A program made the position numbers and the translations under genes. The notes under the pieces are model-generated. The model was not told the DNA's origin. It saw only the letters and a list, made by a program, of their open reading frames with translations, and ran no database searches. Positions 23,443-31,396 of a stretch of 46,542 bases of DNA are shown here, piece after piece; positions within the stretch are counted from its first letter, which is position 1, and every line of letters starts with the position of its first letter. The DNA lies in NCBI GenBank assembly GCA_964612075.1, contig CAZTFC010000017.1, positions 1 through 46,542 on the forward strand. Direction: 5' to 3'. The stretch comes from UBA2219 sp964612075 (lineage in GTDB: Bacteria > Desulfobacterota > Deferrimicrobia > Deferrimicrobiales > Deferrimicrobiaceae).

Positions 23443-25515
23443 TCACCGGGGAGCGCCCGGTCCTTTCAGCAGGATTTCCTTCGCGGCCTCCACCGCCTCC
23501 GGCGTCCCGGCGAGGGTCAGCATGTCCCCCGCCAGCAGGATGCTCTTCCCGGTGGGCAGGATGGAATTCCCATCGCCCCGGAGAATGACGAGGATCGTCG
23601 CGCCGGTGAGGCTCCCCAGGTTCAGCTCCCGCACCGTTTTCCCGACGCCGTGGGAGCCGGGTTCCAGGCGGAACGGGGCGATATGCCCCATCCCGGGAAA
23701 GAGCTTCCGGATGCGGTGCAGCGTCTTGTCGTCTTCCTGGGGACTTTTCTCCGCCACCTGGTTCTCGAGGCTTTCGACGATGACCTGCGTCACCGCCTTC
23801 ACGTGCCCCTGGAGATCCGCCACGCGCCTCCAGAGGGAGACGCCGAGCAGGAACAGCGCCCCGAGGAGGGCCGCGGCCCAGGGCAGCCGGGGCAGGAACG
23901 GCTGGAAGAACGCCAGAAGCGGCATCGCGATGAGCAGCAGGACTCCGATCTCGAGCGCCACGGTCAGCGCCCTCCGGGGGGCCCCCGCAAGGTCGAGCTT
24001 CCCGGCGGCGGCCCGCGGCATCGCCTTTTCGACCAGCGAATGCACCAGCCGCTGCGCCCCGCGGAAGACGGCGTAGAAGAAGGCGCCGGTGACGATGGAT
24101 ACCGCCGCGAGCAGGACGTGACGGGCGGCTGCGGCCGAGAGGCCCGTGACGGAGGAGATCCATCCGGCGATCTCGGCTCTCCAGGCGGCGGTTATCCCGA
24201 GGGTCCCGGACAGCAGCAGGACGTCGAAGGCCAGCAGGAGGAGCTGCCGCTTCCGGCCGCGGGCGGCGTGGGCCGGTTCCATTCCACGGAGCATCTTCTG
24301 CAGCCAGGAGTCGTAGAGCGACGCGAACGTCCGCAGCGGTTTCGGAAGGATCCGGTCGATCCAGGTCGATGCCGGGTCCGACCATCCCATCAGCCGGGGC
24401 GCCAGCAGGATGGTGATGGCCGAGACCGACACGGTCAGCGGGTAGAGGAAATCGCGCGTCGCGCCGGTGGAGATGCCGAGGCCGGCGATGATGAAAGAGA
24501 ACTCGCCGATCAGCGCCAGGCTCATTCCCGTGCGGACCGACGGGCGGATACCGTAGCCGGCGAAAAACGATCCGACGGTGCCGCCCACGAACCTTCCGAT
24601 CACGACGATCAGGGTGTAAACGAGGACCGCGGGCCAGTAGTGCAGGATCAGGGCGGGTTCGAACAGCATCCCCACGGAAACGAAGAAGACGGCCGCGAAG
24701 ATGTCGCGCACGGGCTCCACGATCTTCTCGATCTTCCTTCCCACTCCCGACTCGGATACCAGCGCGCCGGCGAAGAAGGCGCCCAGGGCGACCGAATACC
24801 CGAACGCCTGCGCAAGAAGGGCGCTGCCGAAGCAGATGCCCACGACCGCGACGAGCGTGGTCTCGGGACGGTTCAGCCGGACGACGGCCCGGACCAGGCG
24901 GGGGACGGTCAGCATCCCCACGAAGGTCAACGCCGCGAGGAACGCCAGGAGACGCCCGCCCGTGGCCAGGAGGTCGCCGGGGGAGATGCCGGCGCCGGAG
25001 GAAAGCGTTGTGAGAATTGCGATCAGGAAGATGCCGATGATGTCGTCGAAGATGCAGATCCCGTAGACGACCTCGGTGTAGGGGTCCTTGATCCCCAGGT
25101 CCGAGAGACCCTTGGTGATGATCGTGGTGCTGGATACCGCGAGGAGGGCGCCCGCGTAGAAGCTCTCCAGCGTCGTCCAGCCGAAGAGCCGCCCCGCGTT
25201 GTATCCCAGCCAGATCATGAGGCTGGACACGAACAGGGCGATTCCGCCCGCGGTGGGGCCGACGCGGAGAAGCTGCCGCAGGCTGAACTGGAGCCCCAGG
25301 AAGAACAGGAGGAGGATGACGCCGAGCTCCGAGAGGACCCGGACGATGTCGGGGTCGGCGACCAGCGGGATGGGGATGTGGGGCCCGACGATCATGCCGG
25401 CGACGAGGTAGCCGAAGATCACGGGCTGCCGCAGCTTCTGGAAGACCACCGTGGTGACGCCTGCGACGCAGAACACGATCGCCAGGCTCTTGAGGAATTC
25501 GGCGGCGCTCAGCAT
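23443..25515 (-). CDS. CPA2 cation:proton antiporter with C-terminal RCK_C domain, copy 2
   Basis: A 690-residue middle paralogue with the same layout as its neighbours: exchanger core, four extra hydrophobic segments and a terminal RCK_C domain (FRLEPGSHGVGKTVRELNLG, MLTLAGTPEAVEAAKEIL). It differs at the ion site. Its motif is YGICIFDDIIGIF, with Asp-Asp where the flanking copies have Glu-Asp. Other diverged points include ILATTLSSGAGIS-type loops and GRKIEKIVEPVRDIF. It starts MLSAAEFLKSLAIVFCVAG at 25515, ten bases after copy 3. The Asp pair could change stoichiometry or ion choice. Confidence 0.88.
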   Translation of the reverse strand: MLSAAEFLKSLAIVFCVAGVTTVVFQKLRQPVIFGYLVAGMIVGPHIPIPLVADPDIVRVLSELGVILLLFFLGLQFSLRQLLRVGPTAGGIALFVSSLMIWLGYNAGRLFGWTTLESFYAGALLAVSSTTIITKGLSDLGIKDPYTEVVYGICIFDDIIGIFLIAILTTLSSGAGISPGDLLATGGRLLAFLAALTFVGMLTVPRLVRAVVRLNRPETTLVAVVGICFGSALLAQAFGYSVALGAFFAGALVSESGVGRKIEKIVEPVRDIFAAVFFVSVGMLFEPALILHYWPAVLVYTLIVVIGRFVGGTVGSFFAGYGIRPSVRTGMSLALIGEFSFIIAGLGISTGATRDFLYPLTVSVSAITILLAPRLMGWSDPASTWIDRILPKPLRTFASLYDSWLQKMLRGMEPAHAARGRKRQLLLLAFDVLLLSGTLGITAAWRAEIAGWISSVTGLSAAAARHVLLAAVSIVTGAFFYAVFRGAQRLVHSLVEKAMPRAAAGKLDLAGAPRRALTVALEIGVLLLIAMPLLAFFQPFLPRLPWAAALLGALFLLGVSLWRRVADLQGHVKAVTQVIVESLENQVAEKSPQEDDKTLHRIRKLFPGMGHIAPFRLEPGSHGVGKTVRELNLGSLTGATILVILRGDGNSILPTGKSILLAGDMLTLAGTPEAVEAAKEILLKGPGAPR
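25351..25422. repeat. 72-base block identical to 23268-23339
   Basis: Counterpart in copy 2 of the identical block in copy 1. Copy 3 differs in this segment at both base and protein level (GYLVAGMLVGPHVFIPLID). Confidence 0.8.
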
Positions 25516-25525
25516 CGGGCGTAAC

Positions 25526-27598
25526 TCATTGCGGGCCTCCCGGAGGGTCCGCCAGGATCGCCCTGGCCGCTTCCACCGCCTCCGGCGGCCCGGCGAGGGT
25601 CAGGACGTCCCCCGCCTGCAGGACGTCCGTTTTGACCGGGAGGAAGGAGTTCCCCTCGCCCCGCGTCAGCACGAGGATCACGGCCCCGGTCATGCTCCGG
25701 ATCTTGAGCTCCCCGACGGTTTTTCCGACGCAGCGGGAGCCCGGCTCGACGTGGAACGGGACGATGTGCCCCATCCCCGGGTAGAGCTTCCGGATGCGGC
25801 GCAGCGTCCGGTCCTCTTCCGCGGCCCCCTTCTGCTTCAGCTGGCTCGCCAGGCTCTCCGCGATGACCTCGGAAACCGCCTTCACGTGCTCCTGCAGGTC
25901 GTTGGTGCCGCGCCAGAAGGAGACGCCGAGCAGGAGGAGGATCCCGAAAAGGATGGCCGCCGACGGCAATCCCGGGAGAAACGGCTGGAAGACCGCCAGG
26001 AGCGGCACCCCGATCACCAGGATGATGCCGGTCTGCAGGGTGAGGACCATCGCGCGGCGGGGGGCCTCCTCCGTGTCGGCCGCGCCCGCGACGGGAGGCG
26101 GCATCGCCCTGGAGACGAGCGAAAGCACCAGCCGGCGGGCGCCCTGAACGACCACGTAGCCGAAGAGGGCCGCAAGGAGGACGGCCATGGCGAGCAGGGA
26201 ATAGCGCGCCGCCGCGGCGGACATTCCCGTGCCGGACATGATCCAGGCGGCGATCTCGTTCCGCCACGCGGAGGCCGCGCTCAGGATCCCGAGCATCAGC
26301 GCGAAGTCGGCCAGGAGCAGGGCGTAGCGCCAGCGCCTTCGCCTGCACGCCTGCACCGGGTCGCGAGTCCGGCGCATCCGGTCCAGCCAGGAGTCGTACA
26401 ACGCGGCGAAGGTGTGCACTCCCTTCGGGAGCAGCCGGTCGACCCGCTCCGCCGCCGGCCCGGACAGCCGGATCATCCAGGGGGTCAGCAGGGTGGTGGC
26501 GGCCGAAACCGATACGGCCACGGGATAGAGGAAATCCCGGGTGGCGCCGGAGGAGAATCCCAGCGACGCGATGATGAAGGAGAACTCGCCGATCTGTGCG
26601 AGGCTCATGCCGGCCTGGACCGAGGTGCGGATCCCGTTGCCGGCGAGGAACGCCCCGAGGGAAACCCCCGCGACCTTGCCGACGACGACCAGGGCCAGGA
26701 ACGAGAGGGCGACGGCCCAGTGCCGCGCGATCAGCGCGGGGTCGATCAGCATCCCGACCGATACGAAGAACACGGCGCCGAAGGCGTCGCTCAAGGGTTT
26801 CACCACCCGCTCGACCTGTTTCGCCAGCCCCGACTCGGAGACCAGCGCGCCCGCGATGAAGGCGCCCAGCGCGACGGAATACCCGAAGAGACGGGCCAGC
26901 AGGGCGCAGGCGAAGCAGATGCCCACGCCCGCCACGAGCGTCGTTTCGGGGCGGTTGAGGCGGCCGACGGCGCGGACCAGCCGGGGGATGGTCAGCATGC
27001 CGACGACCAGGAGGGCGGCGAGGAACGCGGCGAGGCGGCCGCCCGTCGCGGCGACTTCCCCGACGGAGAGGTCCGCGCCCTTGGAGAGCGTGGTCAGGAT
27101 CGTCAGGAGGAGGATCGCGATCAGGTCCTCGAAGATCAGGATGCCGAAGACGATCTCGGTGAACTTCCCCTTGATCCCCTTCTCGAGGAAAGCCGACACG
27201 ACGATCGTCGTGCTGGAGATGGCGAGGATCGCGCCGGCGTAGACGCTTTCCAGGGGGGACCATCCGAACAGCCTCCCGGCCTCGTACCCCAGCCACACCA
27301 TGACGCTGGTTTCCACGACGGCGATCACCCCGGCCGTGGGTCCAACGCGGAACAGCTTCGTCAGGCTGAACTCCAGGCCGAGGAAGAACAAAAGGAGGAT
27401 GACGCCGAGCTCCGAAAGGGCGTGGATGACTTCCGCTTCGTCGATCAGCGGGATGAAAACGTGCGGGCCGACGAGCATCCCGGCGACCAGATAGCCGAAG
27501 ATCACCGGCTGCTTCAGCTTCTGGAAGACCACTGTGGTGATGCCGGCGGCGCAGAATACGACCGCCAGGCTCTGCAGGAAATCGGGGACGCTGTGCAT
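25526..27598 (-). CDS. CPA2 cation:proton antiporter with C-terminal RCK_C domain, copy 3 (first in operon)
   Basis: A 690-residue paralogue at the promoter-proximal end of the triplet. Core motifs are GYLVAGMLVGPHVFIPLID, FGILIFEDLIAILLL and ALGAFIAGALVSESGLAKQV. The four-segment linker and terminal RCK_C domain (FHVEPGSRCVGKTVGELKI, VLTLAGPPEAVEAARAIL) follow. I start it at ATG 27598 (MHSVPDFLQSLAVVFC) because this matches both neighbours and has GAGGAT upstream; a longer reading frame to 27694 has no support. It is divergent from cstA. Confidence 0.88.
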   Translation of the reverse strand: MHSVPDFLQSLAVVFCAAGITTVVFQKLKQPVIFGYLVAGMLVGPHVFIPLIDEAEVIHALSELGVILLLFFLGLEFSLTKLFRVGPTAGVIAVVETSVMVWLGYEAGRLFGWSPLESVYAGAILAISSTTIVVSAFLEKGIKGKFTEIVFGILIFEDLIAILLLTILTTLSKGADLSVGEVAATGGRLAAFLAALLVVGMLTIPRLVRAVGRLNRPETTLVAGVGICFACALLARLFGYSVALGAFIAGALVSESGLAKQVERVVKPLSDAFGAVFFVSVGMLIDPALIARHWAVALSFLALVVVGKVAGVSLGAFLAGNGIRTSVQAGMSLAQIGEFSFIIASLGFSSGATRDFLYPVAVSVSAATTLLTPWMIRLSGPAAERVDRLLPKGVHTFAALYDSWLDRMRRTRDPVQACRRRRWRYALLLADFALMLGILSAASAWRNEIAAWIMSGTGMSAAAARYSLLAMAVLLAALFGYVVVQGARRLVLSLVSRAMPPPVAGAADTEEAPRRAMVLTLQTGIILVIGVPLLAVFQPFLPGLPSAAILFGILLLLGVSFWRGTNDLQEHVKAVSEVIAESLASQLKQKGAAEEDRTLRRIRKLYPGMGHIVPFHVEPGSRCVGKTVGELKIRSMTGAVILVLTRGEGNSFLPVKTDVLQAGDVLTLAGPPEAVEAARAILADPPGGPQ

Positions 27599-27998
27599 GC
27601 CGTTTATCCTCGCCGCCTGGGTCGGCAGGATATAAATAGTAGCACGGCTTCCTCCGATATCGGGTTTCGACGGGATCTCCGCCCCTCGCCGCACCGGCGC
27701 GGCGAAAAAAGTCGTTGCCCCCGGGCATGGATCGTTATAAATGTGAAATCATCGGGGTTTATCCCCTTTCTCCCGCAGCGAACGCCTCTTTTCTTTCTCT
27801 ACGGGGACGGCCCATGGCCCCTGGAAAGACGACGAGGACCGCCGCACCCATCCCTGGAAATATCGGAATACGGCCATATGCTCCGCGGCCCGCGTCCGGA
27901 AACGGCGCCGGCCGGCGTTCATGTCACCGGAATATCGGCGGAAAGGGGATCGTGTGACGCATTACTGAACCTTGCGGAAACAGGAGGAGGGGAGGGCG
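27599..27998. other. Divergent intergenic region between the antiporter operon and cstA
   Basis: About 400 bases without a supported gene. On the minus side, AT-rich TACTATTTATAT at about 27631-27645 is a likely -10 region for the antiporter operon. On the plus side, TTGCCC (27715-27720), 15 bases, and TATAAA (27736-27741) is a weak promoter candidate for cstA. That would give a leader of about 250 bases. I see no riboswitch that I can name in it. An open frame at 27715-27957 has no ribosome site or family resemblance. Confidence 0.5.
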
Positions 27999-29735
27999 AT
28001 GAGCGCGATCGGGATCTTGCTGATCAGTCTGGCCGGGATTGTCCTCGGGTATTTCTGGTACGCCAAAACCATCGACCGCAACGTCATTCAACCCGACGAC
28101 AGCAGGACGACCCCCTCCAGGATGTACATGGACGGCGTCGACTTCACGCCCGCCAACCGCAACGTCCTTTTCGGGTACCAGTTCAAGTCCGTCGCGGCCC
28201 TCGGGCCGATCGTCGGGCCCATCGTGGCCGTGCGGTGGGGCTGGCTCCCCGCGCTGCTGTGGATCGTGCTGGGGACCATGCTCGTCGGATGGGTCCAGGA
28301 CTACTCCAGCATCATGGTGGGCGTGCGGGAGGAAGGGCAGACTTTCGGGGCGCTGAGCTTCCGGCTGATCTCCCGGCGGGCCCGTAACATCCTGCTCGTG
28401 TTCATCTACGCCTACCTGCTCCTGCTGATGGCCGCGTTCGGGAAGATCGTCGGGTTCGACCTGATGACCAACCCGGCGGTACCCCTGGGGGTGCTGCTCG
28501 TGATGCTCCTGGGGATGCTGGCGGGGTGGCTGACCTACAGGAAGAAGATGGACATCCTTCTGACGACGGGCATCGTCGTGGCGCTCTCCTTCGTCGGGAT
28601 CTGGCTGGGCGCGACGGCGCCGGTGAAGGGCATCATATCGGCCATCAACGGCGGGACGCCCTCGCCGGTGGTGTTCGGCAGCGTCACCTGGCCGCAGTTC
28701 CTTTGGAGCATCGTCGTGCTGGTGCTGTGCTACTGCGGCGCGACCCTCCCCATCTGGCGGTGGGCGCAGCCCATCAACTACGTCGCCTTCTGGATCGTCT
28801 TCCTCGGGATCCTCGGCGGCACGATCGGGCTGGTGATCTGGCGTCCCGGGATCCCCGCCGATTTCCCGGCGTTCGCCGGTTTCTCCGGGAAGCTCGGCGA
28901 GCTGGGGGCGCTGGGCCCCCTGTGGCCGCTGCTGTTCGTGACCATCGCCTGCGGGGCCGTTTCCGGCTGGCACAGCCTGGTGTCCAGCTCCGGGACGGCG
29001 CGGCAGCTCGAGAAGGAGACGGACGCCCTCTATGTCGGCGGCGGCGCCATGTTCCTCGAGATGTTCCTGGCGACGCTCTCCCTCCTCTGCGCGACGGTCG
29101 GCGTCGGGTACGCCAAGTACGTCGCCCTGGTGGGCAAGGGCGCCAACGCCGGCGTCTTCGCCAACGGGCTGGCGGCATTCCTCGAACAGATCGGCGTTCC
29201 CGTCAGCTTCGGCCTGCCCTACGGCTCCGTGTTCCTGACGCTGATGGCGCTGACGATCATGTACCTGGTGGTCCGCTTCATGCGGGTGGCCAGCGCGGAG
29301 TTCCTCGGGAACGCGGTTCCCGCCCTCACCAACACCGCCTTCGGCACCGTCGTCGCCCTGGCGCTGTCGGCGCTCATGATCTGGACGGGCTTCTGGAGCT
29401 ACGTTTGGATCCTCTTCGGCGGGTCCAACCAGCTGATGGCCTCGCTCGCCCTGCTCATCGCCGCGCTCTGGCTGAAGTCCAAGGGGAAAAGCTACCTGTG
29501 GGTGTTCGTCCCGTTCGTCTTCATGTTCGTCACCAGCATCGGGGCGCTGCTGACCACGGCCTGGCAGGTCGTCGGGGCGAACCTCAAAGGGGGGTTGCCC
29601 GTCGACAAGGTGGTGGGCAACTGGATCTGCGCTGGGCTCGCGATCTTCCTGTCCGGCGCGGCGCTCATCCTGGCGTACGACGCCGTGCTGGCGCTGATGC
29701 GGCCGGCCGGGGAGCTGAAAACGGCTAAGGCATGA
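27999..29735 (+). CDS. cstA: Carbon starvation protein CstA family transporter
   Basis: A 578-residue inner-membrane protein with about 14 or more hydrophobic segments. It has the CstA N-terminus (FWYAKTIDRNVIQPDDSRTT, GVDFTPANRNVLFGYQFKSV, GPIVGPIVAVRWGW) and the conserved GAVSGWHSLVSSSGTARQLE segment. E. coli relatives (CstA, BtsT) import pyruvate or are linked to peptide use. This is the shorter form, lacking part of the C-terminus of E. coli CstA (about 700 residues). GGAGGGG precedes ATG 27999. No YbdD-like small partner follows; instead the two small hydrophobic proteins and ArsA-like genes lie downstream on the same strand. Confidence 0.9.
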   Translation: MSAIGILLISLAGIVLGYFWYAKTIDRNVIQPDDSRTTPSRMYMDGVDFTPANRNVLFGYQFKSVAALGPIVGPIVAVRWGWLPALLWIVLGTMLVGWVQDYSSIMVGVREEGQTFGALSFRLISRRARNILLVFIYAYLLLLMAAFGKIVGFDLMTNPAVPLGVLLVMLLGMLAGWLTYRKKMDILLTTGIVVALSFVGIWLGATAPVKGIISAINGGTPSPVVFGSVTWPQFLWSIVVLVLCYCGATLPIWRWAQPINYVAFWIVFLGILGGTIGLVIWRPGIPADFPAFAGFSGKLGELGALGPLWPLLFVTIACGAVSGWHSLVSSSGTARQLEKETDALYVGGGAMFLEMFLATLSLLCATVGVGYAKYVALVGKGANAGVFANGLAAFLEQIGVPVSFGLPYGSVFLTLMALTIMYLVVRFMRVASAEFLGNAVPALTNTAFGTVVALALSALMIWTGFWSYVWILFGGSNQLMASLALLIAALWLKSKGKSYLWVFVPFVFMFVTSIGALLTTAWQVVGANLKGGLPVDKVVGNWICAGLAIFLSGAALILAYDAVLALMRPAGELKTAKA

Positions 29736-29742
29736 CGCCTTC

Positions 29743-29769
29743 GGGGGTCCCGCTCCCGGCGGGGCCCCC
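29743..29769 (+). other. Strong intercistronic hairpin after cstA
   Basis: GGGGGTCCCGC (29743-29753) pairs with GCGGGGCCCCC (29759-29769) across a five-base loop: 11 pairs, one G-U. No T tract follows, so it is not a typical terminator. It may limit read-through or stabilise the cstA mRNA end, setting different levels for the downstream genes. Confidence 0.55.
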
Positions 29770-29797
29770 TCCGCACCGACCGAAGGGGAGGGGGAAG

Positions 29798-30061
29798 ATG
29801 CCCGGCCGCTTATGGCGCGCTCTTAAGGACATCCTGTACGGGATGACCACCTACGAGATGGTGCGCGACCTGAACAAGACGCGGGCGCGGCTGGAGCACC
29901 TCTTCGTCCTGGTCACCATGGGCGACCTGGTGGGGATCCCGATCCTCCCGCCGTACTACGCCCTGCGGCTGCTCCCGTACGTCCTGCCGTCCATCACGGG
30001 GCTTCGCAGAAGCCTCCTGCGGGAGCGCGACCTGACGGAGCTGGCGGATTTCGAGACCTGA
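29798..30061 (+). CDS. Small hydrophobic protein A, partner of the ArsA-like ATPases (unknown family)
   Basis: 87 residues, not recognised. Residues 1-31 are amphipathic and charged (LKDILYGMTTYEMVRDLNK). Residues 33-66 are hydrophobic with a central Gly-Asp and a Pro-Pro turn (LEHLFVLVTMGDLVGIPILP, then PYYALRLLPYVLPSI). This suggests a membrane-embedded hairpin or a monotopic helix pair. A basic C-terminal tail ends RRSLLRERDLTELADFET. ATG 29798 follows GGGGAGGGGG; an in-frame ATG at 29732 would run through the hairpin and is disfavoured. It is homologous to the next gene (44 of 74 aligned residues identical by eye). The order small-small-ATPase-ATPase suggests a matched 2+2 set. Confidence 0.8.
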   Translation: MPGRLWRALKDILYGMTTYEMVRDLNKTRARLEHLFVLVTMGDLVGIPILPPYYALRLLPYVLPSITGLRRSLLRERDLTELADFET

Positions 30062-30081
30062 AACAAGAAAAGGAGCCGGCC

Positions 30082-30384
30082 ATGGCGGAAAAGAAGAAGG
30101 AGGAGAAGAACAGCAAGGAGAAGAAATCGATCCTGTCGGGCTGGGCCGACTCCGCCAAGCAGGTGCTCTACGGCATGGCCGGCCACGACATGGCGCGGTA
30201 CGCGCTGAAGACCCGGGGATCGATGGAGCACCTGTTCATCCTGATCACGATGGGGGACCTGCTGGGGGTGCCGATCCTGCCGCCCTACTATTCGCTGCGG
30301 CTGCTCCCGTACGTCGTTCCCCAGATCTCGACGTGGAAGAGGCGCATGCTGCGCGAGAAGGACCTGACCGACGCTCTGGCGTGA
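30082..30384 (+). CDS. Small hydrophobic protein B, paralogue of protein A
   Basis: 100 residues, unknown family. It has a very charged Lys/Glu-rich N-terminus (MAEKKKEEKNSKEKKS) that protein A lacks. Then comes the shared core: VLYGMAGHDMARY, MEHLFILITMGDLLGVPILP, PYYSLRLLPYVVPQI and the basic tail RRMLREKDLTDALA. The two proteins share every proline of the hydrophobic part and the Met-Gly-Asp-Leu element, so the fold is probably constrained. AAAAGGAG precedes the ATG. It starts 20 bases after protein A and ends 22 bases before the first ATPase. It may be a client, membrane anchor or receptor of the ATPases; this is inference. Confidence 0.8.
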   Translation: MAEKKKEEKNSKEKKSILSGWADSAKQVLYGMAGHDMARYALKTRGSMEHLFILITMGDLLGVPILPPYYSLRLLPYVVPQISTWKRRMLREKDLTDALA

Positions 30385-30406
30385 GACAACCGACGGGGGG
30401 GCGTGC

Positions 30407-31381
30407 ATGCTATCGAGACTGTTCAGCGATCAACCGGATCGCCGCTACATCATGTTCGGCGGCAAGGGGGGGCTGGGGAAGACGACCTTTTCCGCGGCGA
30501 CGGCGTACTACCTCGCCAAGACCGGAAAGAAGGTCCTGGTGTTCTCGGTCGACCCGCAGGCCTCGCTTTCGGACATCTTCAAGCAGGACATCTTCGGCAA
30601 GGGGCCCGTGCCGATCATGCCCAATCTCTACGCGCAGGAGATCGACGCCGACCACCGCATCAGGGAATACCAGGAGGAGATCCGCAAAAAGATCCTCGAC
30701 ATGTACGGGCTGGACAAGGTCCCGGAGGAGATCGACCACTACATCCAGGCGGCGGCCGCGGAGCCGGCGATGGAGGAGTCCGCCATCTTCGACGAGGTCG
30801 TCGACATCGTCGTCGGGGGCGAGTACGACTACTACATCTACGACATGGTTCCGCTGGGGCACGCCCTGTACTACCTGAGCATGGCAAGCGTGTACGACGA
30901 ATGGATCGGCAAGATCACGGCCCTGCGTGAGGAGATGGCGGAGTACGAGCAGGTGGCCGCGGTCATGCGCAGGGAAGAGGACACGCAGGAGGACCAGATC
31001 CTGAAAGAGCTGCAGTACATCAAGCAGCGCATCAACGCCTCCTCCCGCATCCTCACCGACAAGGAGAAGACGGCCTTCTTCTTCGTGGTGGTCCCCGAGG
31101 AGATGATCATCTTCGATACGCAGCGCGCCGCCAAGATGTTCGCGAAGTTCAACGTCCCGCTTTCGGGGTACATCGTCAACAAGGTCATCCCGGCGGAGCT
31201 CAGGGAAAAGCACATCCCCGACTACCTGCGGAACCGGCTGGACATGCAGTCGAAGTACCTCGCCAAGATCGACAAGGTGTTCGGGAAGGAGGTCCTCGCG
31301 CGCGTGCCGGAATTCGAGCGCGACATCACCGGGTTGCCCATGATCGAAAAGATGGCGCACGCCATGTTCGGCGATTTCTAG
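30407..31381 (+). CDS. ArsA/Get3-like ATPase 1 (switch I Asp kept, switch II degenerate)
   Basis: A 324-residue single-domain P-loop ATPase of the ArsA/GET3 branch of SIMIBI proteins. The deviant Walker A is GGKGGLGKTT (18-27) with signature Lys20. Switch I reads SVDPQASLSDIF; Asp49 matches yeast Get3 Asp57. Switch II is altered: YDMVPLGHALYYL at 145-157 in place of DTAPTGHTLRFL. The adenine-loop region VVPEEMIIFDTQR and IVNKVIP are present. There is no cysteine at all, so neither the ArsA arsenite triad nor the Get3 zinc C-X-X-C exists. GGGG precedes the start. I infer a dimer with the next gene's product rather than an arsenite pump. Confidence 0.88.
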   Translation: MLSRLFSDQPDRRYIMFGGKGGLGKTTFSAATAYYLAKTGKKVLVFSVDPQASLSDIFKQDIFGKGPVPIMPNLYAQEIDADHRIREYQEEIRKKILDMYGLDKVPEEIDHYIQAAAAEPAMEESAIFDEVVDIVVGGEYDYYIYDMVPLGHALYYLSMASVYDEWIGKITALREEMAEYEQVAAVMRREEDTQEDQILKELQYIKQRINASSRILTDKEKTAFFFVVVPEEMIIFDTQRAAKMFAKFNVPLSGYIVNKVIPAELREKHIPDYLRNRLDMQSKYLAKIDKVFGKEVLARVPEFERDITGLPMIEKMAHAMFGDF

Positions 31382-31396
31382 TCGGGGAGGCCTGGG

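Noticed and set aside
27715..27957. 80-codon open frame in the antiporter-cstA intergenic region
   Set aside because: No ribosome site, no hydrophobic or domain pattern, and composition unlike the neighbouring genes.
29732..29797. Earlier start for small protein A at the ATG overlapping the cstA end
   Set aside because: It would translate the GC hairpin into a proline/glycine stretch that the paralogue lacks. ATG 29798 has a strong ribosome site.
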